From positions 3,906,001 to 3,970,000 of the forward strand of contig NZ_CP108006.1 in assembly GCF_036127095.1 (NCBI RefSeq): DNA of 64,000 nucleotides, read 5' to 3'. Shown one piece after another: positions 41,661 through 49,896 of this stretch. Source of the stretch: Streptomyces sp. NBC_00335. GTDB lineage: Bacteria; Actinomycetota; Actinomycetes; Streptomycetales; Streptomycetaceae. Every line of letters begins with the position of its first letter. Within the stretch, counting starts at the first letter, position 1. The notes below the pieces were generated by a model. The model saw only the letters and a program-made list of their open reading frames with translations. It was not told where the DNA came from and did not search any database. The position numbers and the translations under genes are program-made.

Positions 41661-44186
41661 CTACGGCTCCCCCGGGCCCACCCTCCAGACCCATACGTCG
41701 CGCACCTGCTCCGGCTCCCGGCCCAGCAGCCCGGTGATCAGGCCCCGCAGCTCCCCGTCCCGGTCCTGGAAGGGCAGGACGACCGCGCCGGCCTTCCAGA
41801 ACTCCAGGTCCTGGCGGGCCTGCGTCCGCCAGCCGGCGTCGACCTCGGGCGGCTGCGCGCCGTAGCGGACGTCGCGCAGGAGGTTCGAGAGGTGCCGCGG
41901 GGTGGCCCCGTAGATGCCGATCCGATCGGGTCCCCACGGGCCGTTGAAGTAGCCGCCGGCCAGGCGGAAGCCGAAGTCCGCCTCGACCTGCCAGTGCAGC
42001 GCGTCCGCCTGGCCCGGGTCCGGCAGCGGTACCGGAACGAGTGCCTCCCCGTCCTTGACGTAGCCCTTCCAGTCCCCGGAGGTGATGAAGGCGGGCACCG
42101 GCGCGCGGTCCCGTACGGTCAGCGGCAGCGGCAGGACCGGGATCAGCGCGGCCGCCGCACCCAGCAGGCCCAGCGTGCGCAGCTCCCGCTCGGGCAGCCG
42201 GATGATCCGGTCGAGCGCGAGGGCGAGCAGGATGCCCAGGATGGGGGCGCACACCATCGCCACGCGCCCCTCGATCACCGACTCGAAGAGCGGCAGCTTG
42301 ATCATCAGGCGCCAGGGGCCCGGCAGCACGATCTCGGTACGGGGTACGGGCACCCACGGTCCGAGGGACAGCAGGAGCGCGGTGAAGCCGGTGAGCGCGA
42401 GGGCCCGTACGGCCTTGCTCCGCCACAGCCACACGCACACGACGACGCCGAAGGCGAGCAGGGGCCAGCCGTAGAAGGCGTTCTGCTCGGTGGTGTTCAG
42501 GGAGAGCTTCCCGGCCGTCTCGGGGTCGCCGAACAGGGAGCGGGAGGCGTACTCGATGAGGGCGCGCGGGCTGTTCCCGGCGTTGTCCCCGTGCAGGACC
42601 GAGTGGTAGCTCTGCGGGCCGAAGAACTGCCAGTACAGCGGTACGGCCACCAGCGGCAGGCACACCGCCAGCGCCACGACCAGACCGGAGCCCAGCGGCC
42701 GCGCGGCGGCGAGGGCGCGGCGGGGGGCGACCAGGAGGTAGGCCAGGCAGAAGACCAGCATGCCGAGCGCGGCGATGAGCAGCGGCTCCTCGCCGATGAA
42801 GATCTGGTACGTCGCGAAGAGCCCGAGCAGTACCCCGTCACGCGTCACACTGCGGCCTGCGCGGGGGCCTTCGCGGTGGCCTTCGCACAGGCGCAGGGCC
42901 CGGTCGATGATCAGCGGGATCATGAAGAGGACGACGAAGTTCGGATGGCCGTTGGCGTGCGAGACCATCGGCGGCGCGAAGGCGGCGAGCGCCCCGCCCG
43001 CGGCGGCCGCCCAGCGGCTGCGCACGAAGCGGCACCGGATCAGCCAGTACCAGGTCCAGGCGCTGGCGGCCATGCCGAGCGTGAGGACCAGCGCGAAGGT
43101 GACGGTCTCGCCGAAGAGCAGCGTGACCGGGATCAGCGGGACGTTCAGGCCGAGCATCGTGGCGTTGGCCATCAGGTTCACGCCGTCGGGCATGCCCTGG
43201 GAGAGGGTGAAGAGCGGGTTGCGGAGGTGGGTGATGTTGTCGGTGGTGACGCCGACGAACCACTCCCACTGGTTCTGGTCCTGGAGCGCGTCCGCGAGGT
43301 AGGCGCCGTCGAGGTCCGTCCACAGGCCCTGGAAGACGTAGAGGGAGAGCAGGAGGAAGGCGCCGGCCACGGTGAGGCCGCCGGCGTTGAGGCGGAACAG
43401 GTCGCCGAGGGCGCGGCGGCGGTCGGGGCGCGGGGCCGGGGTCGGGGCCGGGGTCGGGGCGTTCCGGGTGCGGCCGCGGTGCACGGGAAGCTCGACCTCC
43501 GCCACGGGCCAGCCCTGGCGGCGGACCCAGCGCAGGACCTCGGCGTCGATGGCCGGTCCGTCGAGGGTGGAGGCGCCGAAGGCTGCGCGGGCCCGGTCGC
43601 CGTCGAAGAGGGCGAAGGCGCAGGTGTCGGCGCGGAATCCCGGTATGCCGGGGATGCCGAGCGTGCGGACCAGGCGGCTGCGGGAGCGGCCGAGGACCAC
43701 GGCGGGGGGTGCGTCGTCGTGCGTGCCCGGGTCCGGGGCCGGGTTCAGGTCCGCTCCCGCGTTCGCGTCCAGGACTTCTTCGAGGCGGGCCAGTTCTTCG
43801 AGCGGGGTGCTGAGGGCGGCGTCGGTGAGGAGCACCCGCTCGCCCGTGGAGGCGAGCACCCCGGCGCGGAGGGCTGCGCCCTTGCCGCTGCCGGCGCTGT
43901 AGTCGCCGTCGCCGTCGCCGTCGGGGCGGATCAGCCGGATCCGGGGTTCCGCGGCGGCGGCCGGCGTCGGGGCAACCGCGTCGCCGGTGACCACGATGAG
44001 TTCCCAGGCCCCGGGACCCGTGCCGCAGTGGGCGTCGAGGTGCTCGCGCAGGGCGGTGAGGTTCTGCTCCGGGACGGGAGCCGGGATGACCACGGACAGT
44101 CCGACGGCGCCGAGCCAGCGCTCACCGGCGGGGGTCGTGGGGGCCTGCTTCTCCTGGCCGGCGCTCACGGCGCTCTCGCCGCTCAC
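41661..44186 (-). CDS. GT2-like (degenerate) plus GT-C-like integral membrane glycosyltransferase fusion
   Basis: A protein of 841 residues; GTG 44186 overlaps the GntR stop (GTGA). Residues 1-245 resemble a dolichyl-phosphate-glucose-synthase-type GT2 domain (LSVVIPAPVPEQN; GSGKGAALRAGVLASTGERVLLTDAALSTPLEELARLEEVL; IDAEVLRWVRRQGWPVAEVEL). The donor-binding Asp-x-Asp reads Asp-Ala-Ala (TDAALSTP), so this part may be inactive. From about 260, ten or more membrane segments and luminal loops (YLADALQDQNQWEWFVGVTTDNITHLRNPL) resemble polytopic GT-C enzymes. A soluble C-terminal domain of about 130 residues follows. The role is probably sugar transfer to a lipid or cell-wall polymer; acceptor unknown. 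Confidence 0.75.
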   Translation of the reverse strand: MSGESAVSAGQEKQAPTTPAGERWLGAVGLSVVIPAPVPEQNLTALREHLDAHCGTGPGAWELIVVTGDAVAPTPAAAAEPRIRLIRPDGDGDGDYSAGSGKGAALRAGVLASTGERVLLTDAALSTPLEELARLEEVLDANAGADLNPAPDPGTHDDAPPAVVLGRSRSRLVRTLGIPGIPGFRADTCAFALFDGDRARAAFGASTLDGPAIDAEVLRWVRRQGWPVAEVELPVHRGRTRNAPTPAPTPAPRPDRRRALGDLFRLNAGGLTVAGAFLLLSLYVFQGLWTDLDGAYLADALQDQNQWEWFVGVTTDNITHLRNPLFTLSQGMPDGVNLMANATMLGLNVPLIPVTLLFGETVTFALVLTLGMAASAWTWYWLIRCRFVRSRWAAAAGGALAAFAPPMVSHANGHPNFVVLFMIPLIIDRALRLCEGHREGPRAGRSVTRDGVLLGLFATYQIFIGEEPLLIAALGMLVFCLAYLLVAPRRALAAARPLGSGLVVALAVCLPLVAVPLYWQFFGPQSYHSVLHGDNAGNSPRALIEYASRSLFGDPETAGKLSLNTTEQNAFYGWPLLAFGVVVCVWLWRSKAVRALALTGFTALLLSLGPWVPVPRTEIVLPGPWRLMIKLPLFESVIEGRVAMVCAPILGILLALALDRIIRLPERELRTLGLLGAAAALIPVLPLPLTVRDRAPVPAFITSGDWKGYVKDGEALVPVPLPDPGQADALHWQVEADFGFRLAGGYFNGPWGPDRIGIYGATPRHLSNLLRDVRYGAQPPEVDAGWRTQARQDLEFWKAGAVVLPFQDRDGELRGLITGLLGREPEQVRDVWVWRVGPGEP

Positions 44187-44863
44187 GCGCCGCCCGCCTT
44201 CAGGCCCGCGGCCCAGTCGAGACCGTGCTGGTTGTACGCGTGCACGAGGCGTCGTACCTCCTCGGCGTCCGCGCGGGTCACCGCGTCCATCAGTTCGTTG
44301 TGGCCGGCCCACAGGTCGGAGCGCAGGTCCGGCTCCGCTTTCAGGTAGGGCACGGAGAACACCCAGCACTGCACCCGGATCCGGTGCAGGAATTCGGAGA
44401 TGTAGATGTTGCCGACCAGCCCGCTCAGCTCCCTCCAGAAGCGCAGGTCGTAGCCGATCAGCACGTCGAGCGAGCCGTTCAGCGCTGCCCGCCGCGCCTC
44501 CTCCGCCCGGCGGCGCACCGAGACGAGCCGTTCCCCGGAGCCGGGGGCGGTGCCGCGTTCCACGAGCCTGCGGAAGATGCCTTCCACGATCAACGTACGA
44601 GCCTCGATCATGCCCCGGAAATCGTCCACGGTGAAGACTCGGACGCGGAAGCCGCGGTGCTGGACGGAGTCGAGCAGGCCCTGCGCGGAGAGATCGACGA
44701 GGGCCTCGCGGACGGGGGTCGCGGAGACTTCGTACTGCTCGGCGATCTGTTTGACGGTGAACTCGCTCCCGGCCGCCAGGCGCCCCGCGAGCACCTCGTC
44801 ACGCAGCGCGTCCGCGATCTGCTGGCGAAGTGTGTTGCGGGTGACAGCGCCGCTGCCTGGCAT
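44183..44863 (-). CDS. GntR-family (FCD) transcriptional regulator
   Basis: A protein of 226 residues from the ATG at 44863, with GGAGACGG upstream. The winged helix is TLRQQIADALRDEVLAGRLAAGSEFTVKQIAEQYEVSATPVREALVDLSAQGLLDSVQHRGFRVRVF (about 10-76). The FCD effector domain has DDFRGMIEARTLIVEGIFRRL, DLRFWRELSGLVGNIYISEFLHRIRV and AGHNELMDAVTRADAEEVRRLVHAYNQHGL, with the usual metal-binding His positions. It probably represses itself and the coupled glycosyltransferase gene through the palindrome at 44919-44932. Confidence 0.92.
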   Translation of the reverse strand: MPGSGAVTRNTLRQQIADALRDEVLAGRLAAGSEFTVKQIAEQYEVSATPVREALVDLSAQGLLDSVQHRGFRVRVFTVDDFRGMIEARTLIVEGIFRRLVERGTAPGSGERLVSVRRRAEEARRAALNGSLDVLIGYDLRFWRELSGLVGNIYISEFLHRIRVQCWVFSVPYLKAEPDLRSDLWAGHNELMDAVTRADAEEVRRLVHAYNQHGLDWAAGLKAGGA

Positions 44864-44911
44864 AGGGGTCCGTCTCCATCTGTGGGCTTCGGACACCTTA
44901 GGCCAGGCAGC

Positions 44912-44940
44912 GCGGCCGAAACCGATCGGTTTGTGGCCGC
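44912..44940. promoter_or_regulatory. Palindromic operator candidate upstream of gntR
   Basis: A perfect 14-bp dyad, AAACCGATCGGTTT (44919-44932), lies inside outer GCGGCC/GGCCGC arms, about 55 bp upstream of the gntR start. The size and symmetry suit a GntR/FCD autoregulatory site. Confidence 0.5.
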
Positions 44941-44996
44941 TATGTGGATTTAGTGCCCGTTATGCGGACGGGCCGCGTTTCCCTTCTTGATCATTT

Positions 44997-45036
44997 GACC
45001 CTGCGCGGGTCCCTCCCAGAGCACCCGCGCAGGGTC
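44997..45036 (-). terminator. Terminator of the aminotransferase gene
   Basis: A perfect 14-bp stem (44997-45010 with 45023-45036) with a 12-nt loop, about 125 bp beyond the aminotransferase stop codon. Confidence 0.8.
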
Positions 45037-45160
45037 GTCCTCGCTGCTCGGAGCCTGTTCGGGGGCTGTGCGCGGCCCGCCCGGGCCCCGCCCCCGACCT
45101 CGGTTCCGGGGGCGCCGGTCAGGCTCGCTCAAGCCCCTGCAAGCGTCGACGAGGCCTCGG

Positions 45161-46513
45161 TCAGGCCGAAACGTGCCGGTCGGCGACGGTCAGCGCGTCG
45201 TCCAGCAGGGCCAGGCCCTCCTTGGCGTCCGCTTCCGTGATGTTGCACGGGGGGACGACGTGGGTGCGGTTCATGTTGACGAACGGCCACAGCCCGGACG
45301 CCTTGCAGGCCGCGGCGAACTCGGCCATCGGCGCGTTGTCGGCGCCCGCGGCGTTGTAGGGAACGAGCGGCTCGCGCGTCTCCTTGTCCCGTACGAGCTC
45401 CAGGGCCCAGAAGGTGCCGAGGCCGCGGACCTCCCCGACCGAGGGGTGGCGCTCCGCGAGGTCGGCGAGAGCCGGGCCGATCACGTTCTCGCCGAGGTGG
45501 GCGGAGTGCTCGACGATGCCCTCCTCGTCCATGGCGTTCATCGTCGCGACGGCGGCGGCGCAGGCGAGGGGGTGACCGGAGTAGGTCAGCCCGCCCGGGT
45601 AGGGGCGCGTGGCGAAGGTCTCGGCGATCGCGCCGGAGATCGCGACGCCGCCGAGCGGGACGTAGCCGCTGTTGACGCCCTTGGCGAAGGTGATCAGGTC
45701 GGGGGTGACGTCGAAGTGCTCGGCGGCGAACCACTTGCCGGTCCGGCCGAATCCCGACATGACCTCGTCCAGGATGAAGACGATCCCGTAGCGGTCGCAG
45801 AGCTCGCGCACGCCGGCCAGGTAGCCGGGCGGCGGGGTCATGATCCCGGCCGTGCCGGGGACCGACTCCAGGATGATCGCGGCGATCGTCGCCGGGCCCT
45901 CGAAGGCGATGGTGTCGGCGAGGTGGGTGAGGGCGCGCGCGCACTCCTCGGCCTCGGTGGTCGCGTGGAAGGGCGAGCGGTAGAGGAACGGTCCCCAGAA
46001 GTGCACGACGCCGGCGGCGGCCGTGTCGGAGGGCCAGCGGCGCGGGTCGCCGGTCAGGTTGATCGCGGCGGAGGTGGCGCCGTGGTACGAGCGGTAGGTG
46101 GACATCACCTTCTGCCGGCCGGTGTGCAGCCGGGCCATGCGGACGGCGTTCTCCACGGCCTCGGCGCCGCCGTTGGTGAAGAAGATCTTGTCGAGGTCGC
46201 CGGGGGTCCGCTGCGCGATGAGGCGTGCGGCCTCGGAGCGGACGTCGACGGCGAAACCGGGGGCCAGGGTGCAGAGCCTGGCGGCCTGCTCCTGGATCGC
46301 GGCGACGACCTTGGGGTGTTGGTGGCCGATGTTGGTGTTGACCAGCTGGGAGGCGAAGTCGAGGTAGCGCTTGCCGTCGTAGTCCCAGAAGTGCGACCCC
46401 TCGGCTTTGGCCACGGCGAGCGGGTCGATCAGGGCCTGGGCGGACCAGGAGTGGAAGACGTGGGCGCGGTCGGCGGCCTTGACGGTGGCGCCCGAGGTGA
46501 CGTGAGGGGTCAT
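45161..46513 (-). CDS. Class III PLP-dependent aminotransferase
   Basis: A protein of 450 residues from the ATG at 46513 (weak ribosome site). Motifs include FTNGGAEAVENAVRMARLHTGRQKVMSTYRSYHGATSAAINLTGD (about 114-158), ILDEVMSGFGRTGKWFAAEHFDVTPDLITFAKGVNSGYVPLGG with the PLP Lys in FAKG, then GLTYSGHPLACAAAVATMNAM and VRGLGTFWALELVRDKETREPL. This is the omega-amino-acid:pyruvate / putrescine-type class III family. Substrate cannot be assigned. It is divergent from the DJ-1 gene, and the MarR operators lie between. Confidence 0.9.
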   Translation of the reverse strand: MTPHVTSGATVKAADRAHVFHSWSAQALIDPLAVAKAEGSHFWDYDGKRYLDFASQLVNTNIGHQHPKVVAAIQEQAARLCTLAPGFAVDVRSEAARLIAQRTPGDLDKIFFTNGGAEAVENAVRMARLHTGRQKVMSTYRSYHGATSAAINLTGDPRRWPSDTAAAGVVHFWGPFLYRSPFHATTEAEECARALTHLADTIAFEGPATIAAIILESVPGTAGIMTPPPGYLAGVRELCDRYGIVFILDEVMSGFGRTGKWFAAEHFDVTPDLITFAKGVNSGYVPLGGVAISGAIAETFATRPYPGGLTYSGHPLACAAAVATMNAMDEEGIVEHSAHLGENVIGPALADLAERHPSVGEVRGLGTFWALELVRDKETREPLVPYNAAGADNAPMAEFAAACKASGLWPFVNMNRTHVVPPCNITEADAKEGLALLDDALTVADRHVSA

Positions 46514-46606
46514 GGCCGCAACCGTAGAAGTGTGCAGGTGGGGAGGGATATCGGCGGTCTGTATGCGGGTGGGGGGCGGGTCTCGGCAGTCTGTCTGGGG
46601 AGGGAT

Positions 46607-46622
46607 TGACAGCAAGCTGTCA
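46607..46622. promoter_or_regulatory. MarR-type operator 1
   Basis: TGACAGCAAGCTGTCA is a perfect 7-bp dyad with an AA centre. It overlaps a TTGACA -35-like box in the promoter region of the DJ-1/marR pair. Confidence 0.6.
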
Positions 46623-46625
46623 TGA

Positions 46626-46641
46626 TGGCAGCCTACTGTCA
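46626..46641. promoter_or_regulatory. MarR-type operator 2
   Basis: TGGCAGCCTACTGTCA is an imperfect copy of operator 1 whose centre is 19 bp (about two helical turns) away. Confidence 0.5.
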
Positions 46642-46754
46642 TAGAGGGAACGCGAACGGACACGACATGAGCGAGCGGCACGGGTCGGGGCAAGTCCGGT
46701 CTGGTTCGGTTCGGTTCGGCATCAGACGCACGGCGACACTGGAGGGCGAGCACG

Positions 46755-47381
46755 ATGAGCGAGACCCGGACGAAGACGGTCCACGTGGCGGTGTACGACA
46801 CCTACGCCGACTGGGAGACGGGCCACACCACCGCACACCTCACCCAGCACGGCTACGAGGTCCGCACGGTCGGCGTCACCGCCGGACGCCCCGTCACCAC
46901 GATGGGCGGCCTCCGCATCCAGCCCGACCTGGCCCTGGCGGACCTGCGCCCCGAGGAGTCCGCGCTCCTCATCCTGACCGGCGCCGGACTGTGGGACACG
47001 GGCGACGAGCTGGTGCGCTTCGCGGCGAAGGCCGGGGAGTTCCTGGCGGCGGGCGTCCCGGTCGCCGCGATCTGCGGAGCCACGGCCGGCCTGGCCCGCG
47101 CCGGAGTCCTGGACGGACGTACGCACACCAGCGCGGCCCCCTTCTACCTCGGCGGCCAGCCGGGCTACGGCGGCGCCGAGCACTACGTCGAGGCCGACGC
47201 GGTCACCGACGGCGACCTGATCACGGCGGGCCCCACGGAACCGGTGGCGTTCGCCCGCGAGGTCTTCGCCCGACTCGGGGTGTACGAGCCGCACGTGCTC
47301 GACGCCTGGTACCGCCTGTTCCACGACTCGGACGCGAGCGCGTACCCGGTCCTGATGGCGGCGGACCCGAACCATGCCTGA
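46755..47381 (+). CDS. DJ-1/PfpI-family (type 1 glutamine amidotransferase-like) protein
   Basis: A protein of 208 residues from the ATG at 46755. It opens KTVHVAVYDTYADWETGHTTAHL and has the nucleophile Cys in VPVAAICGATAGLARAGVLDG (about 115) and an acidic pattern (LILTGAGLWDTGD) typical of PfpI/DJ-1 proteins. These act as glyoxalases, deglycases, chaperones or stress proteins; activity is not assigned. It overlaps marR by 8 bp, so it is coupled to its probable repressor and is the likely regulated gene. Confidence 0.87.
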   Translation: MSETRTKTVHVAVYDTYADWETGHTTAHLTQHGYEVRTVGVTAGRPVTTMGGLRIQPDLALADLRPEESALLILTGAGLWDTGDELVRFAAKAGEFLAAGVPVAAICGATAGLARAGVLDGRTHTSAAPFYLGGQPGYGGAEHYVEADAVTDGDLITAGPTEPVAFAREVFARLGVYEPHVLDAWYRLFHDSDASAYPVLMAADPNHA

Positions 47382-47946
47382 CCGGCCCCAGACCCGGCGC
47401 GGGGATGCGGAGCCCGCCGCGGAGCCCCCGGAGGCCGGCGGCGCGGCTCCCGCGGCGCGCGGCAGGGGGCCGCGGGAGAACTCCCGCCGCACCAGCCAGG
47501 ACCTCCTGAGCCGCACCGCCCTCGGGGTGTTCCGGCTCAACGGCCAGTTCCTCTCCGTATCGGAGGAGCTGGCCCGCCCGGCAGGGCTGACCGCAGCCTG
47601 GTGGCAGGTGCTGGGAGCCGTACTCCGCGAACCGCTGCCCGTCGCCGGCATCGCCCGGGCCATGGGCATCACCCGGCAGAGCGTGCAGCGCATCGCCGAT
47701 CTGCTGGCCGCCAAGGGCCTCGCCGAGTACGTCCCGAACCCGGCCCACCGCCGGGCGAAGCTGCTGCGCCCCACGGATGCCGGCCGGGCCGCCGTCGCCA
47801 GGATCGGCCCGGGGCACGCGGCCCTGGCCACCCGTCTCGCGGAGGCCCTCGGCGAAGACGGCTTCGCCGAAACGGTACGGGTCCTGGAGCGCTTGTCGGC
47901 CGCGCTGGACGCTCTGCCGGCGCCGGTCGACGTGCCGGCCGGTTAG
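47374..47946 (+). CDS. MarR-family transcriptional regulator
   Basis: A protein of 190 residues from the ATG at 47374. A Pro/Ala-rich N terminus (about 35 residues) precedes LLSRTALGVFRLNGQFLSVSEELARPAGLTAAWWQVLGAVLREPLPVAGIARAMGITRQSVQRIADLLAAKGLAEYVPNPAHRRAKLLRPTDAG, the MarR winged helix. The wing is HRRAKLLR. It probably represses its own operon through the sites at 46607 and 46626. The stop codon TAG is within the IS481 target duplication, but the protein appears intact. Confidence 0.92.
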   Translation: MPDRPQTRRGDAEPAAEPPEAGGAAPAARGRGPRENSRRTSQDLLSRTALGVFRLNGQFLSVSEELARPAGLTAAWWQVLGAVLREPLPVAGIARAMGITRQSVQRIADLLAAKGLAEYVPNPAHRRAKLLRPTDAGRAAVARIGPGHAALATRLAEALGEDGFAETVRVLERLSAALDALPAPVDVPAG

Positions 47947-48926
47947 GTGTATTGACCCGCAGGGTTGTTGACTCGGGTGATGGGTGGGTGTCCGCCCAGT
48001 GCGGTGTGGCTGCGGTGGTGGTTGTAGGTGTGGAGGAAGTCTGCCAGGGCCGCTGTCCGTTCCTGGTTGGAGGTGTAGGGCCGTAGGTAGGCCCATTCGT
48101 CCAGGAGGGTGCGGTTGAAGCGTTCGACTTTCCCGTTGGTTTGTGGCCGGTAGGGCCTGGTCTTCTTGTGGGCGATGCCGGCCGCGGCCAGGGCCTGGGT
48201 GAACAGCTTCGACTTGTAGCAGGAGCCGTTGTCGGTCAGGACGCGTTCGACGGTGATGCCGTGGCGGGTGAAGAAGACGTTCGCCCGTTGCCAGAACCCG
48301 GCGGCGGTTTCCTTGCGTTCGTCGGTGAGGACTTCGCTGTAGGCCAGACGGGAGTGGTCGTCGACCGCGGAATGGACGTAGGAGTAGCCGATCACTGGCG
48401 TGGAGCTTCTGCGCTCGGTGGTGCTGCTCTGGCGGTTTCGGTCGCCTGCCGTCCGGCCGACCGTGCGCCAGCCGCCACCGTCCGGGATGTTCCCGAGTTT
48501 CTTGATGTCGACGTGGATGAGTTCGCCCGGGTGCTCGCGTTCGTAGCGGCGGATCGGCTGCCCGGTGGGCCGGTCCAGCCAGGCCAGGCGGCCCAAACCG
48601 TGGCGGGTCAGGATCCGGTGCACGGTCGAGGCGGGCAGCCCCAGGATCGGGCCGATCCGGGCAGGGCCGAGCTTTCGGGTTCTGCGCAGGTCACAGACCC
48701 GGGCTTCGACCGCTGCGGTCGTGCGGTGCGGTGTTGTGCGCGGCCGGCTGGATCGGTCGTGCAGGCCCGCTTCGCCCTCGGTCCGCCATCGGCGGACCCA
48801 CTTGTGGGCGGTGGCCCGCGAGATACCCATCTCGGCCGCGACGTGCGCGACGGGGCGGCCCGAGCGGACTCGTTCGACCAGCAGGCGCCTACCGAAGACG
48901 GTCAGCCGGGCATTACGGTGGGACAC
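47943..48926 (-). CDS. IS481-family transposase
   Basis: A protein of 327 residues from the ATG at 48926. The N-terminal HTH (LTVFGRRLLVERVRSGRPVAHVAAEMGISRATAHKWVRRWRTEG) is followed by the LGPARIGPILGLPASTVHRILTRHG helical segment. The rve catalytic core holds the DDE triad: Asp in LIHVDIKK, Asp in VERVLTDNGSCYKS and Glu in PYRPQTNGKVERFNRTL. It appears intact. The stop codon (TAA, 47943-47945) is supplied by the target-site duplication just outside the element. A WRTVGRTAGDRNRQSSTTERRSS insert in the core is common in this family. Confidence 0.93.
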   Translation of the reverse strand: MSHRNARLTVFGRRLLVERVRSGRPVAHVAAEMGISRATAHKWVRRWRTEGEAGLHDRSSRPRTTPHRTTAAVEARVCDLRRTRKLGPARIGPILGLPASTVHRILTRHGLGRLAWLDRPTGQPIRRYEREHPGELIHVDIKKLGNIPDGGGWRTVGRTAGDRNRQSSTTERRSSTPVIGYSYVHSAVDDHSRLAYSEVLTDERKETAAGFWQRANVFFTRHGITVERVLTDNGSCYKSKLFTQALAAAGIAHKKTRPYRPQTNGKVERFNRTLLDEWAYLRPYTSNQERTAALADFLHTYNHHRSHTALGGHPPITRVNNPAGQYT

Positions 48927-49031
48927 GAAGACCTCCGTCGTGCAATGGGTTCCTAGACAGCTCCCACCACACCGGAGGTCTTCGCCATGTTCAAGACCTC
49001 GGCAGTGTCAACAACGCTCGTGATCAATACA
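47948..49031. mobile_element. IS481-family insertion sequence with 6-bp target duplication
   Basis: The element begins TGTATTGA (47948) and ends TCAATACA (49031). Its 25-bp terminal repeats (47948-47972 and 49007-49031) match at about 20 positions. GTTAGG flanks it on both sides (47942-47947 and 49032-49037) as the target duplication. Length 1084 bp; one transposase gene. Clean ends and duplication suggest recent insertion. Confidence 0.93.
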
Positions 49032-49032
49032 G

Positions 49033-49641
49033 TTAGGCCGTCTCTTTCGGATCGTGCCGGATCCGTGGTGGGGTCGGTCCCGGCGGGGTTGGTCCAGCCG
49101 GGGTCGGTCGCGGCGGGGGCGGTCCCGGCGGGGTGGTGGGCATGGTGCGAGGGTCCATGACCCAGTGGTTCGTCGACAGGATCCGGTCCGCGAACGTCAC
49201 ATCGCGTTCGGCGACGAACCGGAAGCCGAGAGAGCGGCAGATGCCGTTCGAAGCGCCGTTGCCCGTCGCGGGAAACGCGTGCACGAGCCCCCAGCGGTCC
49301 TCGTCACGTGCCCGTTCGAGCAGGGTGCGGACGGCCGCTTTGGCCAGTCCGCGTCCCTGGTGCTCCGGCAGGACCATCCATCCGATCTCCGACACGGGCC
49401 CGTCCTCGGTGTCGTGGGACCACAGGGTCACAGTTCCCGCCACCACCTCGGGCGCGGCCGGGTCAGGGATGATCATCTTGATCCAGCCGAGATCCGCGAC
49501 CGCCTTCCGGACGTCCCTGCGGACCTTGTCCTCCATGCCTTCGCGTGGAAGCGGTCCGCCGAGGTCCGCCATCATGACGGGATCGCACCGCATCCTGACG
49601 TAGGCGTCGACATCGACGAGCTCGACGTTGCGCAACCGCAC
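49033..49641 (-). CDS. GNAT-family N-acetyltransferase
   Basis: A protein of 202 residues from the GTG at 49641. GNAT blocks: MRLRNVELVDVDAYVRMRCDPVMMADLGGPLPRE, AGTVTLWSHDTEDGPVSEIGWMVLPEHQGRGLAKAAVRTLLERA (acetyl-CoA loop QGRGLA) and NGICRSLGFRFVAERDVTF. The C-terminal 35 residues are a PTPAGPTPPGPTPP-type repeat, unlike typical GNAT proteins and perhaps recently expanded. The stop codon lies in the IS481 target duplication. Substrate is unknown. Confidence 0.88.
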   Translation of the reverse strand: MRLRNVELVDVDAYVRMRCDPVMMADLGGPLPREGMEDKVRRDVRKAVADLGWIKMIIPDPAAPEVVAGTVTLWSHDTEDGPVSEIGWMVLPEHQGRGLAKAAVRTLLERARDEDRWGLVHAFPATGNGASNGICRSLGFRFVAERDVTFADRILSTNHWVMDPRTMPTTPPGPPPPRPTPAGPTPPGPTPPRIRHDPKETA

Positions 49642-49896
49642 CGGCCACCCCCTGGATCGTCACACCGCCCCGGACGGCACCCCGCGGAGCGGTCCCGCGC
49701 GGAACGGTCCCGCGTCGGTCCACCATCCCAACACAGCCCGCCCGCCCACCTGGTGGAATCTCCGCATCGGGTGTGTCCTGGACCCGGAGCCACGCCCCCG
49801 CGGCCGGCCCGGGGCAAGCCCACCCCCGCAACCGGCATCGCGCCCGGCCGCACTATTGTCGGGCTCCGGCGAGTCCCGGGGGGAGGGCCACCTGTC

